A DNA stretch of 64,000 nucleotides from Paralithodes platypus. Lineage: Eukaryota; Arthropoda; Malacostraca; Decapoda; Lithodidae. Positions 1-12,410 of the stretch are shown here, piece by piece. The stretch spans positions 27,962,640 to 28,026,639 of the forward strand of contig CM064512.1 in NCBI GenBank assembly GCA_032716605.1. The letters are read 5' to 3'. Position 1 is the stretch's first letter. Each line of letters starts with the position of its first letter. Below the pieces are notes generated by a model. That model was not told the origin of the DNA. It saw only the letters and a list, made by a program, of their open reading frames with translations, and searched no databases. Position numbers and translations under genes: made by a program.

Positions 1-1866
1 TTTTTGCACACTGTTCCAAACTCATTTACCAAACCCTGCAGCTCCCATTCATTATCGCTCATCAGAACTGTATCATCCGCAAACAGCAGTATAGGCAGCT
101 TCCACTCATTTCCCTCCCTTTTCAGCGATACACCAACATCCACTGCTCTTGATAGTATTTCTTTCATGACTCCATCCATATATACAGTAAACAACCAAGG
201 GGACATCACACACCCCTGTTTCAACCCAACACTCAGGTCAAAGAACTCGCTCTGCTCGTTCTCCAAACGTACTGCCACCTTTGCACCCTCATACATGCTC
301 TTCACTGCTTTCAGCAACTTGCCATCTACTCCGTATATTCTAAGTACTTTCCACATGCCTTCTCTATCCACTCTGTCATAGGCCTTCTCCAAGTCCATAA
401 AGGCAACATACACCTTTTGTTGCTTCTCCAGATATTTCTCCACAACACAATTCAGGGTAAAAATCTGATCTACACATCCTCTTCCCTTCCTATAACCTCC
501 CTCCTTGTCGCCTACCCATTTCTCCGTTCTCACTCTCACTCTCTCAATCACTACCGTACTGTACACCTTCCCTACTACGCTTAAAAGACATATTCCTCGG
601 TGGTTACCACACACTCCTCACTTCCCTTTGCCCATATATAGGGGGACTATTATGCCAGTCTTCCAGTCATTGGGTGCATTCCCCTTCTCCCATGCTAGTT
701 TGCACATTTTCCATACCCATTCGATCACTATCTCCCCACCATACCTCAACATATCCCCACACACTCCATCTGTTCCTGGTGCTTTCCCCAACTTCACTCT
801 TTTCATGGCTTCCCACACTTCTGACCTCCTGATCCCCACCTCTCCCTCCACTACTTCTCCTCTTCTCCCTCCCATACCATATCCATCTATGTTTGCTGGC
901 TCTTCATTCCTTACATTTAGCAACTCGTTGAAGTACTCCCTCCATCTTTTGACTCTCTTGCTTCTGGGCTAGCATTCTCCCATTCTTATCTTTCACATCC
1001 TTACTGTTTCCCTTACTACCTTCCCTAACTTTCTTGACTTCTTTCCAGAACAGTTTCTTACTCTCCCTCCATTTTACACTCAAATTCCTTCCAAATTCCT
1101 CATCTACTCTTCTCTTACTTTCCTTCAGTACTCTCTTCACCACTCTCTTTCTCTCCACGTACCTCGCTCGTTTCTGCCTCTCCAAATCTTCATTCCCTCT
1201 ACTACCCAACCACTCTCTATACGCTTTCTTCTTGCCTTCCAGAGCTATTTTTACCTCTTCTGTCCACCTTGCTGTACCTTTCACTCCCCTCCCTCTTCTC
1301 CTCACTCCACACACCTCCTTACATGCTGCACAGATCTCTTCCTTAAACACCTTGCTTATCTCCTTCACTTCCTCCATATCTTCCAGGTCGAACCCACCTA
1401 GTCGTCTTTCTACTGCTCTCCTGTACTCTTCCCTGATTTCCTCCTCCTGTAGCCTCTCCACCCTCCTCACCATTCCACCTTCCTCTCACCTCCCTCCAGC
1501 TTTCCTCACCCACTTCTTTTTTATCCTAACCCTAGCTACTACTACTGTACATAATGATCAGACAGACCCCCTCCAACACCCCTATACACCCTAGCATCCA
1601 TCACAGATTTCTTCATTCTTTCATCCACACATATATAATCAATCAGTGACTTTCGTACCACCACTGTCTTATCCTTCATCGTCCTCACCACTTTCCATGT
1701 GTACCTGTGTATCATTCTGTGTCGGAAGAAGGTGTTGGCTATCCACAACCTCCTCCCCACACATATGTCACAAGTGCACTACCATTCCCATTCACCTCTG
1801 ACGGTACCCCCACCCTCCCACCACTCCATCAACTTTCCTATCACCCACCTTACCATTCATATCCCA
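1..1866 (-). pseudogene. RTE-like LINE (element A), endonuclease C-terminus, linker and reverse transcriptase; runs off the left edge
   Basis: Read on the minus strand, this is the downstream part of a non-LTR retrotransposon polyprotein that nicks target DNA and copies its own RNA. The AP-endonuclease resumes near 1866 with DMNGKVGD and shows SDHY near 1550. A basic linker (about 1473-904) follows, then RT: KAPGTDGV near 765-788, MDLEKAYDRV near 369-398 and FADDT near 71-88. The frame is broken: TGA at 618-620 interrupts RT just after GKGK, and linker, endonuclease and RT lie in different frames. The C-terminus lies beyond base 1. The N-terminal half is at 5248-5846, displaced by an inserted element. 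The RTE-like assignment is by motif style, not phylogeny. Confidence 0.85.
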
Positions 1867-2168
1867 TTACCTATATGAATTACCATTCATATAGGTAGTA
1901 GAGGTAGGCAGCCCCGCCCAGGGAAGTACTACCGCCAAGGTTTCGGGAGACTCAGGGAATAGCCTGAATTCCATTTTCTCTCCCAGGCCTTGGTAGCTGG
2001 ATACATATCGTTCTGCCTCACACATCAGGGGTATCAGGAAAACCCTCTTTATATAACATACACATCCAACTTCACGACATTGCCCTACATTGCTATCCTC
2101 TATCCATAAAACACTACTCTTCCCACTACATATCATACATGTAACACCATACACCTTACCCAATAAAT

Positions 2169-5165
2169 ATGGCAGTACAATTGTTAAGAGCAAACCTGGT
2201 GGTCCCTCGGATATCCACTCCCGGCAGGGTTGGGTCATTGACACAGGGCCCTCCCGGTCGTCATCATGCGACTGTGTCAAGAGCATTGCAACGTCCGAAA
2301 GCTGCTCGTCGGTGCAGCTTTTTCTTTAGCAATATAAGGGGACTTCACTCTAACATCAATTCTGTACACCAATTTATTCAAGCAGAATCCCCTACTCTCC
2401 TTTTTTTGACAGAGACTCAAGTAACATCCACATCTGACACGTCTAGATTTAATTTTCCAGGTTATCAACTGCTCCAAAATTTCAGACCTAAAGGAGGTGT
2501 ATGTTGCTTCGCAAAATCTGAAATTGCCCTGGAGGAGGTTACTAGTTTCAATTGTCCCTATTTTGATTATTCTATATACAAATAAATTTCTGCTGGTAAA
2601 TTTAAATACATATGTTGCATCTACCGTTCCCCAAATACTCCTGCAGAGCAAAGTCTTTTTGATTCTCTGTCCTCACAACTCAGTGTCCTCAACTTAAATG
2701 ATTCTTCTGAAATCACTGTGTTGGGTGATTTTAATGTCCATAATGTTGAATGGCTCACTCATTCAGCCAGGACTGATGATGCTGGTCTTGAATGTGAGCT
2801 ATTTGCAGACTCATTTAATCTCACTCAACTAGTCAACCAACCCACCCGTGTACCAGATAATCCTAATCATAATTCCCACCTACTGGACTTATTTTTAACA
2901 ACCAATTCAGAAAATTATGATGTTACAGTGAGGTCCCCGCTTGGATCTTCTGATCACTGTCTGATACAGGCCACCTGTCTATCACCTACCACACCTTCCC
3001 ACTCTGAACCTGTTTTGGTGACTAAATGGCATTACGATAGGGCAGACTGGGAGGGTCTTCAAGGTTTCTTCATTGATATTCCCTGGACCTCTTTCTTTTC
3101 TAATGATGCACACTCCACCTTGAGCCACATACAAGATTTTGTAAAAATTGGAATGGAAACTTTTATTCCTCATCAAAAGTACAGTAAAAGATCTAATTCA
3201 CCTAAATGGTTTGACCATAATTGTGCTAGAGTAACTGAACAAAAAGCAATAGCCTACAATGCATACACAAGATCAAAAACACATGAAGCCTTTAATTACT
3301 TTAGAAACATCAGAAATCATGCCAAAACTGTATTAAACCTAACTAAATCAAACTTTCTCCACAAGCAGGCAAATAAACTTCTAAATAATCCAAATGATAA
3401 CAAAATATTTTGGTCTACTCTTAACTCATTTAAATCCAACTTCACTACTGCTTCATCCATTCCACCATTAAAATCTCCGACTGGCAATCTTGTAAGTGAC
3501 CCACGAGGTAAAGCTAACCTTCTTGCGGATATTTTCTGCACCAACTCAACCTTAGATGAAATAAATCAAGATGTCCCTGTACTTAATTTTAATTCGCCTG
3601 AAATTCCCTCACTTAAGATCCACACCAGACATGTCAAAACTATTTTGCAGAATCTCTCAGTAGATAAGGCTCCTGGTCCAGATGAAATTCCTCCAATAGT
3701 ACTTAAGAATTGCTCCTTGGTGCTCGCTCCTGTATTGGCAAAAATGTTCCGTCTGTGTACTTATACCTCATGCTTCCCAGTACCCTGGAAAGAAGCAAAC
3801 ATCCATCCAGTTCCTAAAAAAGGTGCCTCTTCAGATCCATCAAACTACAGACCAATAGCTATAACTTCCACTCTTGGTAAAGTCTTTGAAATTATATTAA
3901 ATAATCACATAATTAAGCATCTTGAGAATAATAAATTAATCAGTGATAGGCAATATGGTTTTAGACGATGTCGATCAACTGCAGACATGCTTTGCCTTCT
4001 TACGCATCAAATCAACCAAGCTACAGACCAACATGGTGAAACACATACAATAGCACTGGATATATCAAAGGCATTTGATAGAGTCTGGCATCAATCCTTA
4101 TTGTCGAAGATGTCACACTACGGCCTTGCATCATTAGTTCCACTAATTTCTTCTTATCTTCATAACAGAAAAATACGTGTAATGGTAGATGGCCTTTATT
4201 CTCAATTTCACTCAATAAATGCTGATGTTCCCCAGGGATCAGTTTTGGCCCCAATTCTGTTCCTCATTCATATCAATGATCTCATATCTACCACTCATAA
4301 TCCAATACATTCCTACGCAGATGACTCAACACTCCACAGTTCCTTCACATTTACCAATTCTTTCACCCAACCCGATCTTATAAATTTAAAAATAAACACT
4401 GCAATTTCTCTGAACCAGGACCTTTCTAGAATTAATGGATGGGGACAAAAGAATCTAGTTTCCTTTAATGCACAGAAAACCAAGTACATTCAATTTTCTA
4501 ACCGACAGAATCTCGCTGACTCCCATATATTTTTTAATGATGTAAATATTCCCACTTCCCCTAGTATTGACATTCTCGGTGTAACATTAACTACTAACTT
4601 GAGCTGGACACATTATGTTAGAAGCATTGCTAAGAATGCCTCTAAAAAACTGGGACTCTTGTACAGAGTTCGAGAATTCTTCACTGACGAGCAGTTGGCC
4701 GTGATATATAAAAGTCATGTGCGTTCTCAGATGGATTACTGTTCACCTCTGTGGGGTGGAAGTGGAGTGGTTGCATTGAGGCAGTTGGACAAAATTCAAA
4801 ATAAAGCTATTAGATTAATCAATAACCCTGCAATCACACAGGACCTTCCTACATTATCCATACGAAGAAACGTTGCATCCCTTGCATTATTCTACAGATA
4901 TTTTCACAGCAATTGTTCCGAGGAACTTGCTTCAATTGTGCCGCCTCTCCACATCTTTCCCCGTAGAACTAGGGCAGCTGAGAGCGCCCATGAATTTACA
5001 CTTTCTCCTCCACAATGCAGAACTTCTGCTTATCAGAATTCATTTATCCCCAGAGCTACTACTCTTTGGAATTCACTTCCCTCGAATTGCTTTCCACAAA
5101 CTTACAATCTACAAATGTTTAAATCCAGTTGTTACAAACATTTTATGAATGGAGGATGCCTTTAG
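2169..5165 (+). pseudogene. Endonuclease-reverse transcriptase of element B, one in-frame stop
   Basis: One reading frame of about 998 codons spans this interval, interrupted only by TAA at 2583-2585. N-terminal AP-endonuclease motifs are NIRGLHSN and FLTETQ. After the stop come CCIYRSPN, LGDFNVH and SSDHCLI. RT follows with DKAPGPDEIPP, NYRPIAITS, ALDISKAFDRVWH (about 4057-4095), VPQGSVLAP and YADDS (about 4314-4328). The C-terminal part has SQMDYCSPLWG, typical of Jockey-superfamily LINEs. No RNase H domain is apparent. It would make the enzyme for target-primed reverse transcription. With one nonsense codon and otherwise good motifs it is a fairly recent copy. Confidence 0.85.
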
Positions 5166-5216
5166 GCACATGGACCTTTTTCTTTTATCTGTGTTTTTCC
5201 TTCCTCCGTTCATTGT

Positions 5217-5246
5217 CTCTTAAAACAAACAAAAACAAAAACAAAA
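5217..5246 (+). repeat. A/C-rich 3' tail of element B
   Basis: Short run of AAAAC-like units closing the 3' end of the plus-strand LINE, immediately before element A resumes. Confidence 0.7.
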
Positions 5247-5247
5247 T

Positions 5248-5846
5248 CATAAATATTCTTTCGTTCTTGTCAAACTTATCCAGGCACGCCTCCACATTCC
5301 CCCAGAACTCCTCTTTGTCTTTTACAAGTTTATCCTCCGTCGGAGCATACACACACACAATCACCCACGTTAGTATTCCTACTTTCATTCTCACCCACAC
5401 AATCCTTGAACCCATAGACCCATATTCTCTTACACACTCCTTCCATTTGGTACTTACAAACAAACACGCACCTTCTCTTGCTGTTCCCTCGCTCACTCCA
5501 GCACACACACCCATTCCACACTCCCACTCTCTCACATCTGTACCCTCCCATTTGGTCTACGTCATTACACATACATCCAGCCTGGCATTCACTAACACTT
5601 CCAGTACCTCTCTCTCTTTTGTGCCATCATTCATGCCACTCACATTCCATGTACCTATTATCAGAATGTCCGTAAGGTTGTCCATAGTCGGTCGGGCTTC
5701 GTCAACACAGGGTCCGTCCGCATCCGAGGCTGTTCGTTCGTTTGTCGTTGCTTTGCATTTTTTCCGGGTGGGGGTCGCAAGCTCACCGACCCAACCTCTT
5801 TAGTCGCCTCTTACGACACACGCAGAAGGCACGTGGGGCATATTCT
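5248..5846 (-). pseudogene. RTE-like LINE (element A), 5' leader and N-terminal endonuclease
   Basis: This is the upstream half of the LINE whose remainder lies at 1-1866. On the minus strand an ATG at 5685 opens a frame with the endonuclease motifs TWNV, TKWEG and VYAPTE, ending in NERIFMI at about 5250. The next residues, GDMNG, occur only at about 1866, so the element was cut exactly inside the endonuclease core. An in-frame TAG at 5557-5559 sits just before TKWEG. The 5' leader runs to about 5846 and includes CGTAAGAGGCGAC, which I recall as common at the start of such LINEs in crustaceans. The copy is dead. Confidence 0.82.
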
Positions 5847-5848
5847 AA

Positions 5849-5907
5849 TCCCTTACTGTATATATATATATATATCTATATATATATATACGGTATATAT
5901 ATATACA

Positions 5908-5966
<59 letters not shown>

Positions 5967-5968
5967 TT
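5849..5968. repeat. (TA)n then (GA)n microsatellite
   Basis: Nearly pure TA dinucleotide with a few substitutions, followed by a short GA tract. It abuts the 5' end of element A. Confidence 0.95.
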
Positions 5969-7887
5969 GATTAATGAAAGTAAAGCTCATAAGTCTATCG
6001 TGTATGCTTTTCTATATTATAAAGTTATGCAACAGTCAAAAACTAGTTTCCGAGGTTGTAAATCCACAATAAGGTATTATTAACCAATTCAGTGTCAATT
6101 CAGGATCAAATGTATACGGCGAAATTTGGTGATAACTTTCGAACAGGGATATCTGACGCATCTCCTTCACCACCCACACAACTGATGACGTTCCCACAAA
6201 ACATATAATGAACCGACCAGTCCATCTTTCTTGAGTCTGGATTAAGGATTACGAGGGATTAGGCCTGATCATAGGGACTTTACGCGAGGCTTTGAAGTTC
6301 GCTAATGTGAGCTTTGTATAATACCGATTTTGTGTGTGTGTGCGTGTGTGTGTGTGTACGTGAATATTGTTAGGTATTTGCTTGTCGATGATTTTGAAGA
6401 CTGCTAGTGTATGTTCTTTTGTATTGATAATTATGTGTGCTATCTACATTTTCGAACAGCATTAAGGACAGTAGTGCACGATTGTTTATCAAGGAGGCTA
6501 CTCATGTGGGTAGCATTAGATGTTTTAAAATGATTTGCCACCATCGTATTTTTGTTTCTATGGATTATGTTTTGTTAATATACTTTAACACAACGTAGGA
6601 GTCAACTAGTGTGTGGATATGCTGTATTGTAGACAATGATATCTGGAAGACAAGCATCAATGTGTGTTCTTCATTACTATAGCTGCCTATACATGGTGCA
6701 ACATGTCACACACGGAGTCTATGACCTAAGGTCATAGACTCATGTTGAAGTGTGACAGTATTTTGTTTTATTATGTTTAGGACTGCCTATATCAAGTGTC
6801 TTCATATGGCATGTCAGATAACAAGATAAAGTACAGGAACCAAGTACAAGGAAAACTGACTGTCAATAATATTTCCTTCAAAATATACTGGAAATCAATC
6901 CCAGGGACTATGGACATTAACTCAGTGTCTTTATCACTCCGCCATAACTCCACTTGAATAAAATTGTTAACAGTGTTCAGTGGAAGATGCTTTATATCTA
7001 AGTATACCAGAATCGAATGGCTTACTCTTTCAATCCGACGCCGATATTATACATTTACTGGTGATTGTTGCATACATGTATTAAGTATATAAAGGGTCTG
7101 TGGGAATCAGAAGGTTTATATGATATACTGTTCACGATTAAGGATATTTTGAGGTTATAACTGAACTATATGAGTTGTCCAATAGTAGATAAACTATGAC
7201 GAAGTGGCATCATAGGACGGATGAGCTAACATTGTGAATGACTCTAAAGATATGAAGTGTGAAATAATGCATTCTGGATTATGGTAAAATAGTATTTCTT
7301 AAGTAGGCCTACAGTATATTACAATAAAGCGTTGTGTTATACCGTACGTCCCAGTGTAACAGTTCCGAGTTGGTAAAATCATGGTAAGGCATCCCAGTTG
7401 ACATTCAGAAGCCTACATAATTATATTCTGCTAATGACCAATCCAGAGTTTATATTTTATATTATAATCGTTTCGTTATGGAAAAATGGAACATTTTACT
7501 CTGGGTCATGTCCATAAGGTTTTAACAATGCATTTCATCTCAATTAAGCCCTTTACTACCAGCCCACCTCTTCTCTAACATTGTAACATAATGGTACACT
7601 GCCACAGCCATTCCACCATCACCCTGGATTCACTCATTAACCCCTTCAGCACCATGACGTCTGTTTACCTTTTTTAGCCAAAAGATGTAATGGATTGTGA
7701 AGTAAAAGTACGTAATTTAATTAACACCTCCCCCTCCCTCCACCCATCACTCAGTGAAACAATCTATACATTTTATGATGCAGGTAATACATTTTTATAG
7801 CTCGGTGCGGTTATTGATAAGTATGTCTGGTTAGGGGTCATTGGGCTGCGTTGGAGTGCATTGCATTATGTTTTTGGACGGAGTATA
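5969..7887. other. No gene recognised; AT-rich intergenic sequence
   Basis: I see no convincing coding sequence on either strand. It contains a short (TG)n at about 6331-6357, a hairpin-forming palindrome at 6704-6757, and one possible TTAA-type MITE end at 7637 (TTAACCCCTTCAGC) without a clear partner. Confidence 0.6.
6704..6757. repeat. Palindrome with 13-bp perfect arms and an outer stem
   Basis: 6715-6741 is a perfect inverted repeat with 13-bp arms around a single A. Its centre reads TGACCTAAGGTCA. An outer stem pairs 6704-6711 (TGTCACAC) with 6750-6757 (GTGTGACA). Confidence 0.85.
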
Positions 7888-7956
7888 CAGTATAATATAC
7901 AGTATATATATATATATATATATATATACTGTATATATACTGTATATATATATATA
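7888..7956. repeat. (TA)n microsatellite with CTGTATA interruptions
   Basis: Imperfect TA array interrupted by CAGTATA and ACTGTATA blocks. Confidence 0.9.
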
Positions 7957-8105
7957 GTGTGCGGAATTTCGATGTGAGTATCCTGGGTTCAAGTCCTCAG
8001 AGTGTCTCATGTATTTGTTGATTGCATTAATTGAGTTTAGATGTGAAGTTGGTTGGTGTAAAAAACACAATAATTCCTTCTGGTTCAAAAGCAATTTATA
8101 GCGAG
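7957..8105 (+). repeat. SINE-like repeat, copy 1
   Basis: It starts GTGCGGAATTTCGATG and contains GGGTTCAAGTCC, which resembles an RNA polymerase III B box. A similar sequence lies at 8921-9040 in the same orientation, through to AAGTTGGTTGGT and an AAAAAACA run. A short tRNA-derived repeat is the best reading. The boundaries are approximate. Confidence 0.5.
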
Positions 8106-8199
8106 CCCTTCCTAAGGGCCCCATTAATTACTCCTTCCATTCGTCTATACATTAGGCTATCATAGCGCAGTTGGAATATATGTACAGCACATGCTTAGA

Positions 8200-8843
8200 T
8201 TAACCCATTAAATACGAAAATGCCCTAGGGGCAAGGGTACTTATTTGTGAATTTCTAGCCTTGGATTCTAACATAATTCGTTATTTTTACGATATAAAAC
8301 ATAATTTGTTTTCAATGTTCTTTTATTTTACATATATGATGAATATATGAACCTTGAAGACTGATAAAATAAGTGGGAAAAGTATTTGGGTGGTGAAAAA
8401 CGTAAATATTCCCTACCCAGTCGTGTTCTCAGGCGTGAGCCAGCGAGTCACACACCCTCCCCTCTCTCTGTCTCTGACTCAACTGAAGCACTCCCGCGGT
8501 GTCTCGGTGTTATATAACAATCTTTTATGCAACCCACAGCTTGTGCTACATTACCGAGGGAAAGAATAACCGATAGATGATGAAATTAAGAATACAAATA
8601 GGTGATAATTGAGGAGGGGAGTAGGGCGGAATAAGGTGGGAAAAGAGGGGAAGGGGGGGGGGGGGGAGAAACATATGGATGAGGAAGTACAAGACGGGAA
8701 TTATCTCACCCAATGACAAATTCCTTTGTTTTGAGAGCCCCTGGGGTGCTTTGGAAGTTTTTTGTTATGGTCTTGCTTCCATGAGGCCTATCGCGTTCGC
8801 TATGGTGACCCTTCCGTGAGGCCTATCGCGCTTGATGGGTTAA
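8200..8843. mobile_element. TTAA-flanked MITE (piggyBac-like ends), about 640 bp
   Basis: It begins TTAACCCATTAA and ends TTGATGGGTTAA, giving terminal inverted repeats of about 11 bp with TTAA at both outer edges. It has no transposase coding. The interior includes a G run at about 8647-8666. Assignment to the piggyBac type rests on the TTAA target and CCC start seen in the better-documented copies in this window. Confidence 0.6.
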
Positions 8844-8920
8844 TATGCAGGATTCGAAACTGTATAATAAATCGTAGACTTGTCCACATTTGTTTTAACT
8901 GTCTTCATAGCGTAATGCAT

Positions 8921-9040
8921 AGTGAGCGGAATTTCGATCCGAGTATCCTGGGTTCGAGATCTCGGAGTGCCACATGTATTTATTAATTTCATTAATTAAG
9001 TTTAGATGTGAAGTTGGTTGGTTTAAAAAACATAATAATT
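8921..9040 (+). repeat. SINE-like repeat, copy 2
   Basis: Parallels 7957-8105: GTGAGCGGAATTTCGATC, then a B-box-like GGGTTCGAGATC and AAGTTGGTTGGT. It directly precedes a second tRNA-like head at 9049. Confidence 0.5.
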
Positions 9041-9048
9041 TATATATA

Positions 9049-9262
9049 CAGCCGTGCGGCGATCTCAGTGGTACCATTCCCGCCTGCTACCCAGCAGACC
9101 AGGGATCAAATCGCGCTCAGATAGATGAAGGTTTTCTGAGACATAGCCGGCTGTTACCCTCTCCCTTGAGCAAGCTGATGGGATATTGTCATTGATAATA
9201 ATGTCTAGTAAGCGGAATAATACGAGCCAAAAACACAATTCCTGTCAAACTACAATTATATA
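9049..9262 (+). repeat. tRNA-derived SINE
   Basis: The head has an A-box-like CTCAGTGGTACC near 9064 and a B-box-like GGGATCAAATC near 9102 at roughly tRNA spacing. A body ending in AAAACACAATTCC follows, then a short TA array at 9256-9280. The acceptor and anticodon stems do not pair as in a true tRNA, so I do not call a functional tRNA gene. Confidence 0.5.
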
Positions 9263-9318
9263 TATATATATATATATAATATATATGAGACGACTACACA
9301 TCTAACGGAGTTTGGTCT

Positions 9319-9750
9319 TTAACACTTAAAGAGCGGGGCCCGACTTAAGTCTGTATCTAAAAAGCAGCAAGCTAGGAGCATTATTAAGGCTTTTAAAGGG
9401 TTAAAATCGAGTGCAAATGGCCGGGAGCGCAGCAGGCCACACGGCCGACAGCCAGGGCCTACCGCCGCCCACTGACTCACGCTCCCTCTGTTCTCGAGAG
9501 GCCGGCAGTGTAGCCAGTAGTGAGTGTAGCTGGAAAAAATATGCCGCTATACGCTAAACTCCCATGTTGGTGGTACCACTGCATCAAAACGACGAGTGCT
9601 ACGTAGCTCGTTCTGGTCTCATTTTGAAGCTTGTAGCGCCTATTTTTTTTTGCTGAATAAATTTATTTTCATGCAGATACTTGATTGATCATTCAGGAGG
9701 GCCTGAATATGCCCAAAATAGCCCCAAACCCCCCGCTAGACGAGGGTTAA
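9319..9750 (+). mobile_element. TTAA MITE, family 2, copy 1
   Basis: Runs from TTAACACTTAAAGAGCGG to GACGAGGGTTAA. A homologous copy in the opposite orientation lies at 46832-47261 and shares the middle (for example AGGCCGGCAGTGTAGCC). The left end resembles the ends of the 480-bp family elsewhere in the window. It has no coding capacity. Confidence 0.75.
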
Positions 9751-10600
9751 CTTTAAAGAATTTCCGAATTGCATTGTCATTTTTTGACAGTTAAGCGTAC
9801 AGATACCCGAGGCCAAATTAAATTATAAGTTTTAAGTTTATTTCTGAGTGTGATGCTAGATGAGTTTTCAACAACGTTTCTGGAGAATCCATTACTAAAA
9901 AGCACTTTCTTACATATTCGGTAGCTGGGATATCACGAGTGATAGAAGAACTTGGTTCGTAACATGTGTCTGATCTATAAATGTAAGCGAATTATTACGT
10001 GTTAATTATTCCAATACAAATTATATTATCGATACTTTTCATTAATACTTTTTGAACAACTCAGCCACTAGTTATTGTCTCAAGGTCAGGTCATTCTCGT
10101 CTTGCTTTCTTTCAAACTGATTATCATTGCAAAATTTTAATTTGGTTGAACAGGATCTGAGGCACATTATGCTGCGTGTTTGTGTTATTCTTTTGGCTAC
10201 AACTTCAGCCTACAGTTGGCAGAAACTGTGGTAGTTAAAAGATAAATATGCCATTCTTAGGACAGCGATTATTCCGAATATTGAAACTATTGTGTAGTAC
10301 AAACCTAAATACAAAGGTATTGATGATATTGTAATCAATGGGTGGGTGGTTATAATGTTCACTATAATACATTAGCTGTAACAAAACTGATTCACATTTC
10401 AGGATTATTGATTTGCATAAATTTAAAACTGCATAAATTATATAGACTTCCTATACATTTAAAAACAAATACAATATAAAGACCAAATACGTTTAACAAA
10501 ACATTATGGCCATATGATTATGATACATTGGTTTTATGTTGGTACATATTGTCAGTGTGTTATATTTCATCAACAGGTATTTACTTATATATACTTAGTC
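9751..10600. other. No gene recognised
   Basis: AT-rich sequence without a credible reading frame, splice signals or a repeat matching the rest of the window. Confidence 0.55.
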
Positions 10601-10604
10601 CTCA

Positions 10605-12410
10605 GAGGTGGGGTCTTGTGGAGGGTAGCAATATGAATGATGATCTTTTAGAAGTGAGTGCGGAGAGAAAAATGTTGAGCATCTTTTCACTCATAGGTAT
10701 TCATAGCATAGAGGTGAAGGCGAACTAGAACATAATTATCAGATCGACAGTGCTATGATTGATACATTGCTGAGTGGTAAACATCTATATTCGAAAGCGG
10801 TGCGAATCATTCTTACAGGATCAGACCACATTGTAGTGCTAACGAACATAAGGAAAAGGAAAGAAGTGGAAATATGAGAGGAAAGATAGAAAGCTGACGA
10901 ACAATTAATGTGAAAAGATTGGCTGAAAATATGATTCAACAAAACACGGGGAAATGCTGACAGAAACTGTAAAGAGCAAGGATGATAATTGATCTAGGCA
11001 GTACTGTAGACAAAGTATGGAATGATGCATGAAATTCCATGAGTAAATAACTGAACAAATATGTGACAAGACAGCAGTTGCAAAGTAGGTAACAGAAACA
11101 TAATGCATTGTTTAGTAAAGAGATGGAAAATATAGTGACAAAATAAGAAAAAGTTCTAAACACGTATGCTTCAATAAATATCCCTTGATAAACTAGAGAT
11201 GCATGGACACATGAATATACGAGAGAGAACGATACAAGACGCTAAAAGGAAGACAGATGAAGAAGATTAGTGAACACTTAGTGAATGACAAGAAGTCATA
11301 CTACAAAGCTGTGCATGAAAGCCTGAGGGAAGAAGACCCAGAATGTTACAGGTGGTAGAATGAGATACATGAATGAGGAGGTGATGGAGGGTGACGGTGT
11401 GGTGGATGTATGGATACATGAATTTACTAGCTTAGCTGTAAATAGTAGGGAAAGGCAAATATGTCAACCATTGAAATTGATATAGGTAGAATAAACAGGG
11501 TAGATTATACAAATAAGCAGAGCAGAACTAATATAAATAATTAAGAGACTTCAATTGGACAAGGCTGTTAAAGTAGATAATATTCCATGTGAAATGATGG
11601 GGGAGATGAAGCTGTAGACATAATTCATAGGTTAGGTTAATTAGCATGGAAAACCGAAAGTGTACCAGAGGACTGGAGAAAAGCAGTGAGCGTCCCTCTG
11701 TACAATGTGAAACGAAGACAGGATGAATGTAAAGTTTAGAGGGGAATTAACCTACTGGAAAACTGTATGGAAGAATAGTAACAGGCAGACTGCAGAAGTT
11801 AATGGATGACAAAATAGGTGAAGAATAGAGACAACGTTTCAGAAATGGTATGGGCTGCATTGACCAGCTAATTTCAATGATATTGTTGATAGAGAGGCAT
11901 TTAGCCAAAAACAGGCAACTCTATGCAGCATTCATGAATTTGGAAAAAGAACTTCTACAAAGTAGATTGGTAGTGTCTGTGGGATGTGCTGACAGTATAT
12001 GGTGTGGGAAGGAAGCTGCTAATGGCAGTACATATAATTAAATACATATATTGTCAAATGTTAAAGTGGTTAATAACGTAAGCCAGAGTTTTGAGATCAA
12101 CGTGGGAGAAAGGTAGAGATGTGTCATGTCACCTAGCTTGTTTAATATATACTGTACATAAATGGAGAGATCAGAGAATGAAAGGTGTAAGCAATGGGCA
12201 TAGAAGCTAAGCTGGAATCGGAGGAAAGTGAGTAGAAGATTTAAAATGCTTATATGCGGACGATACAGTCATGTTACAGAAAATGAGGAAGAACTTCAGA
12301 AAATGGCCACTGACTTGGAAAGGCTGTGTGAAAAGAGGAAGTTAAAAGTTATTGAGGGTTATGTAAGGTAATGGTGTGCAATGTAAGGTAATGGTGTTTG
12401 AGAGAACAAT
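10605..12410 (+). pseudogene. Heavily decayed RTE-like LINE
   Basis: Scattered frames follow the order of an RTE-like polyprotein. The endonuclease end shows LLEVSAERKMLSI near 10640 and GSDHIVV near 10820. RT fragments read KAVKVDNIPCEMM near 11565, PEDWRKAVSVPLY near 11665, FRNGMGCIDQLIS near 11838 and YAAFMNLEKE near 11925. A YADDT-like catalytic box lies near 12250. Frameshifts and stops occur every 50-150 bp, so this is an old relic. The order matches element A and the 16548 copy, with lower similarity. Confidence 0.75.

Larger units (their letters stand above)
1867..5247 (+). mobile_element. Jockey/CR1-type LINE (element B) inserted into element A
   Basis: This plus-strand LINE separates the two halves of element A. 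The visible element starts near 1896 (aggtagtagagg) with about 270 bp of untranslated leader. It carries one long endonuclease-RT frame and ends in a short 3' UTR with an A/C-rich tail at 5217-5246. A 13-bp stretch of element A sequence is repeated at the left junction (about 1850-1862 and 1880-1892), so the left boundary is uncertain by about 30 bp. I could not define a clean target site duplication. Clade assignment is by motif style only. Confidence 0.85.

Noticed and set aside
505..1594. Long plus-strand frames rich in Ser, Thr, Leu and Pro
   Set aside because: They are antisense to the minus-strand LINE coding sequence.
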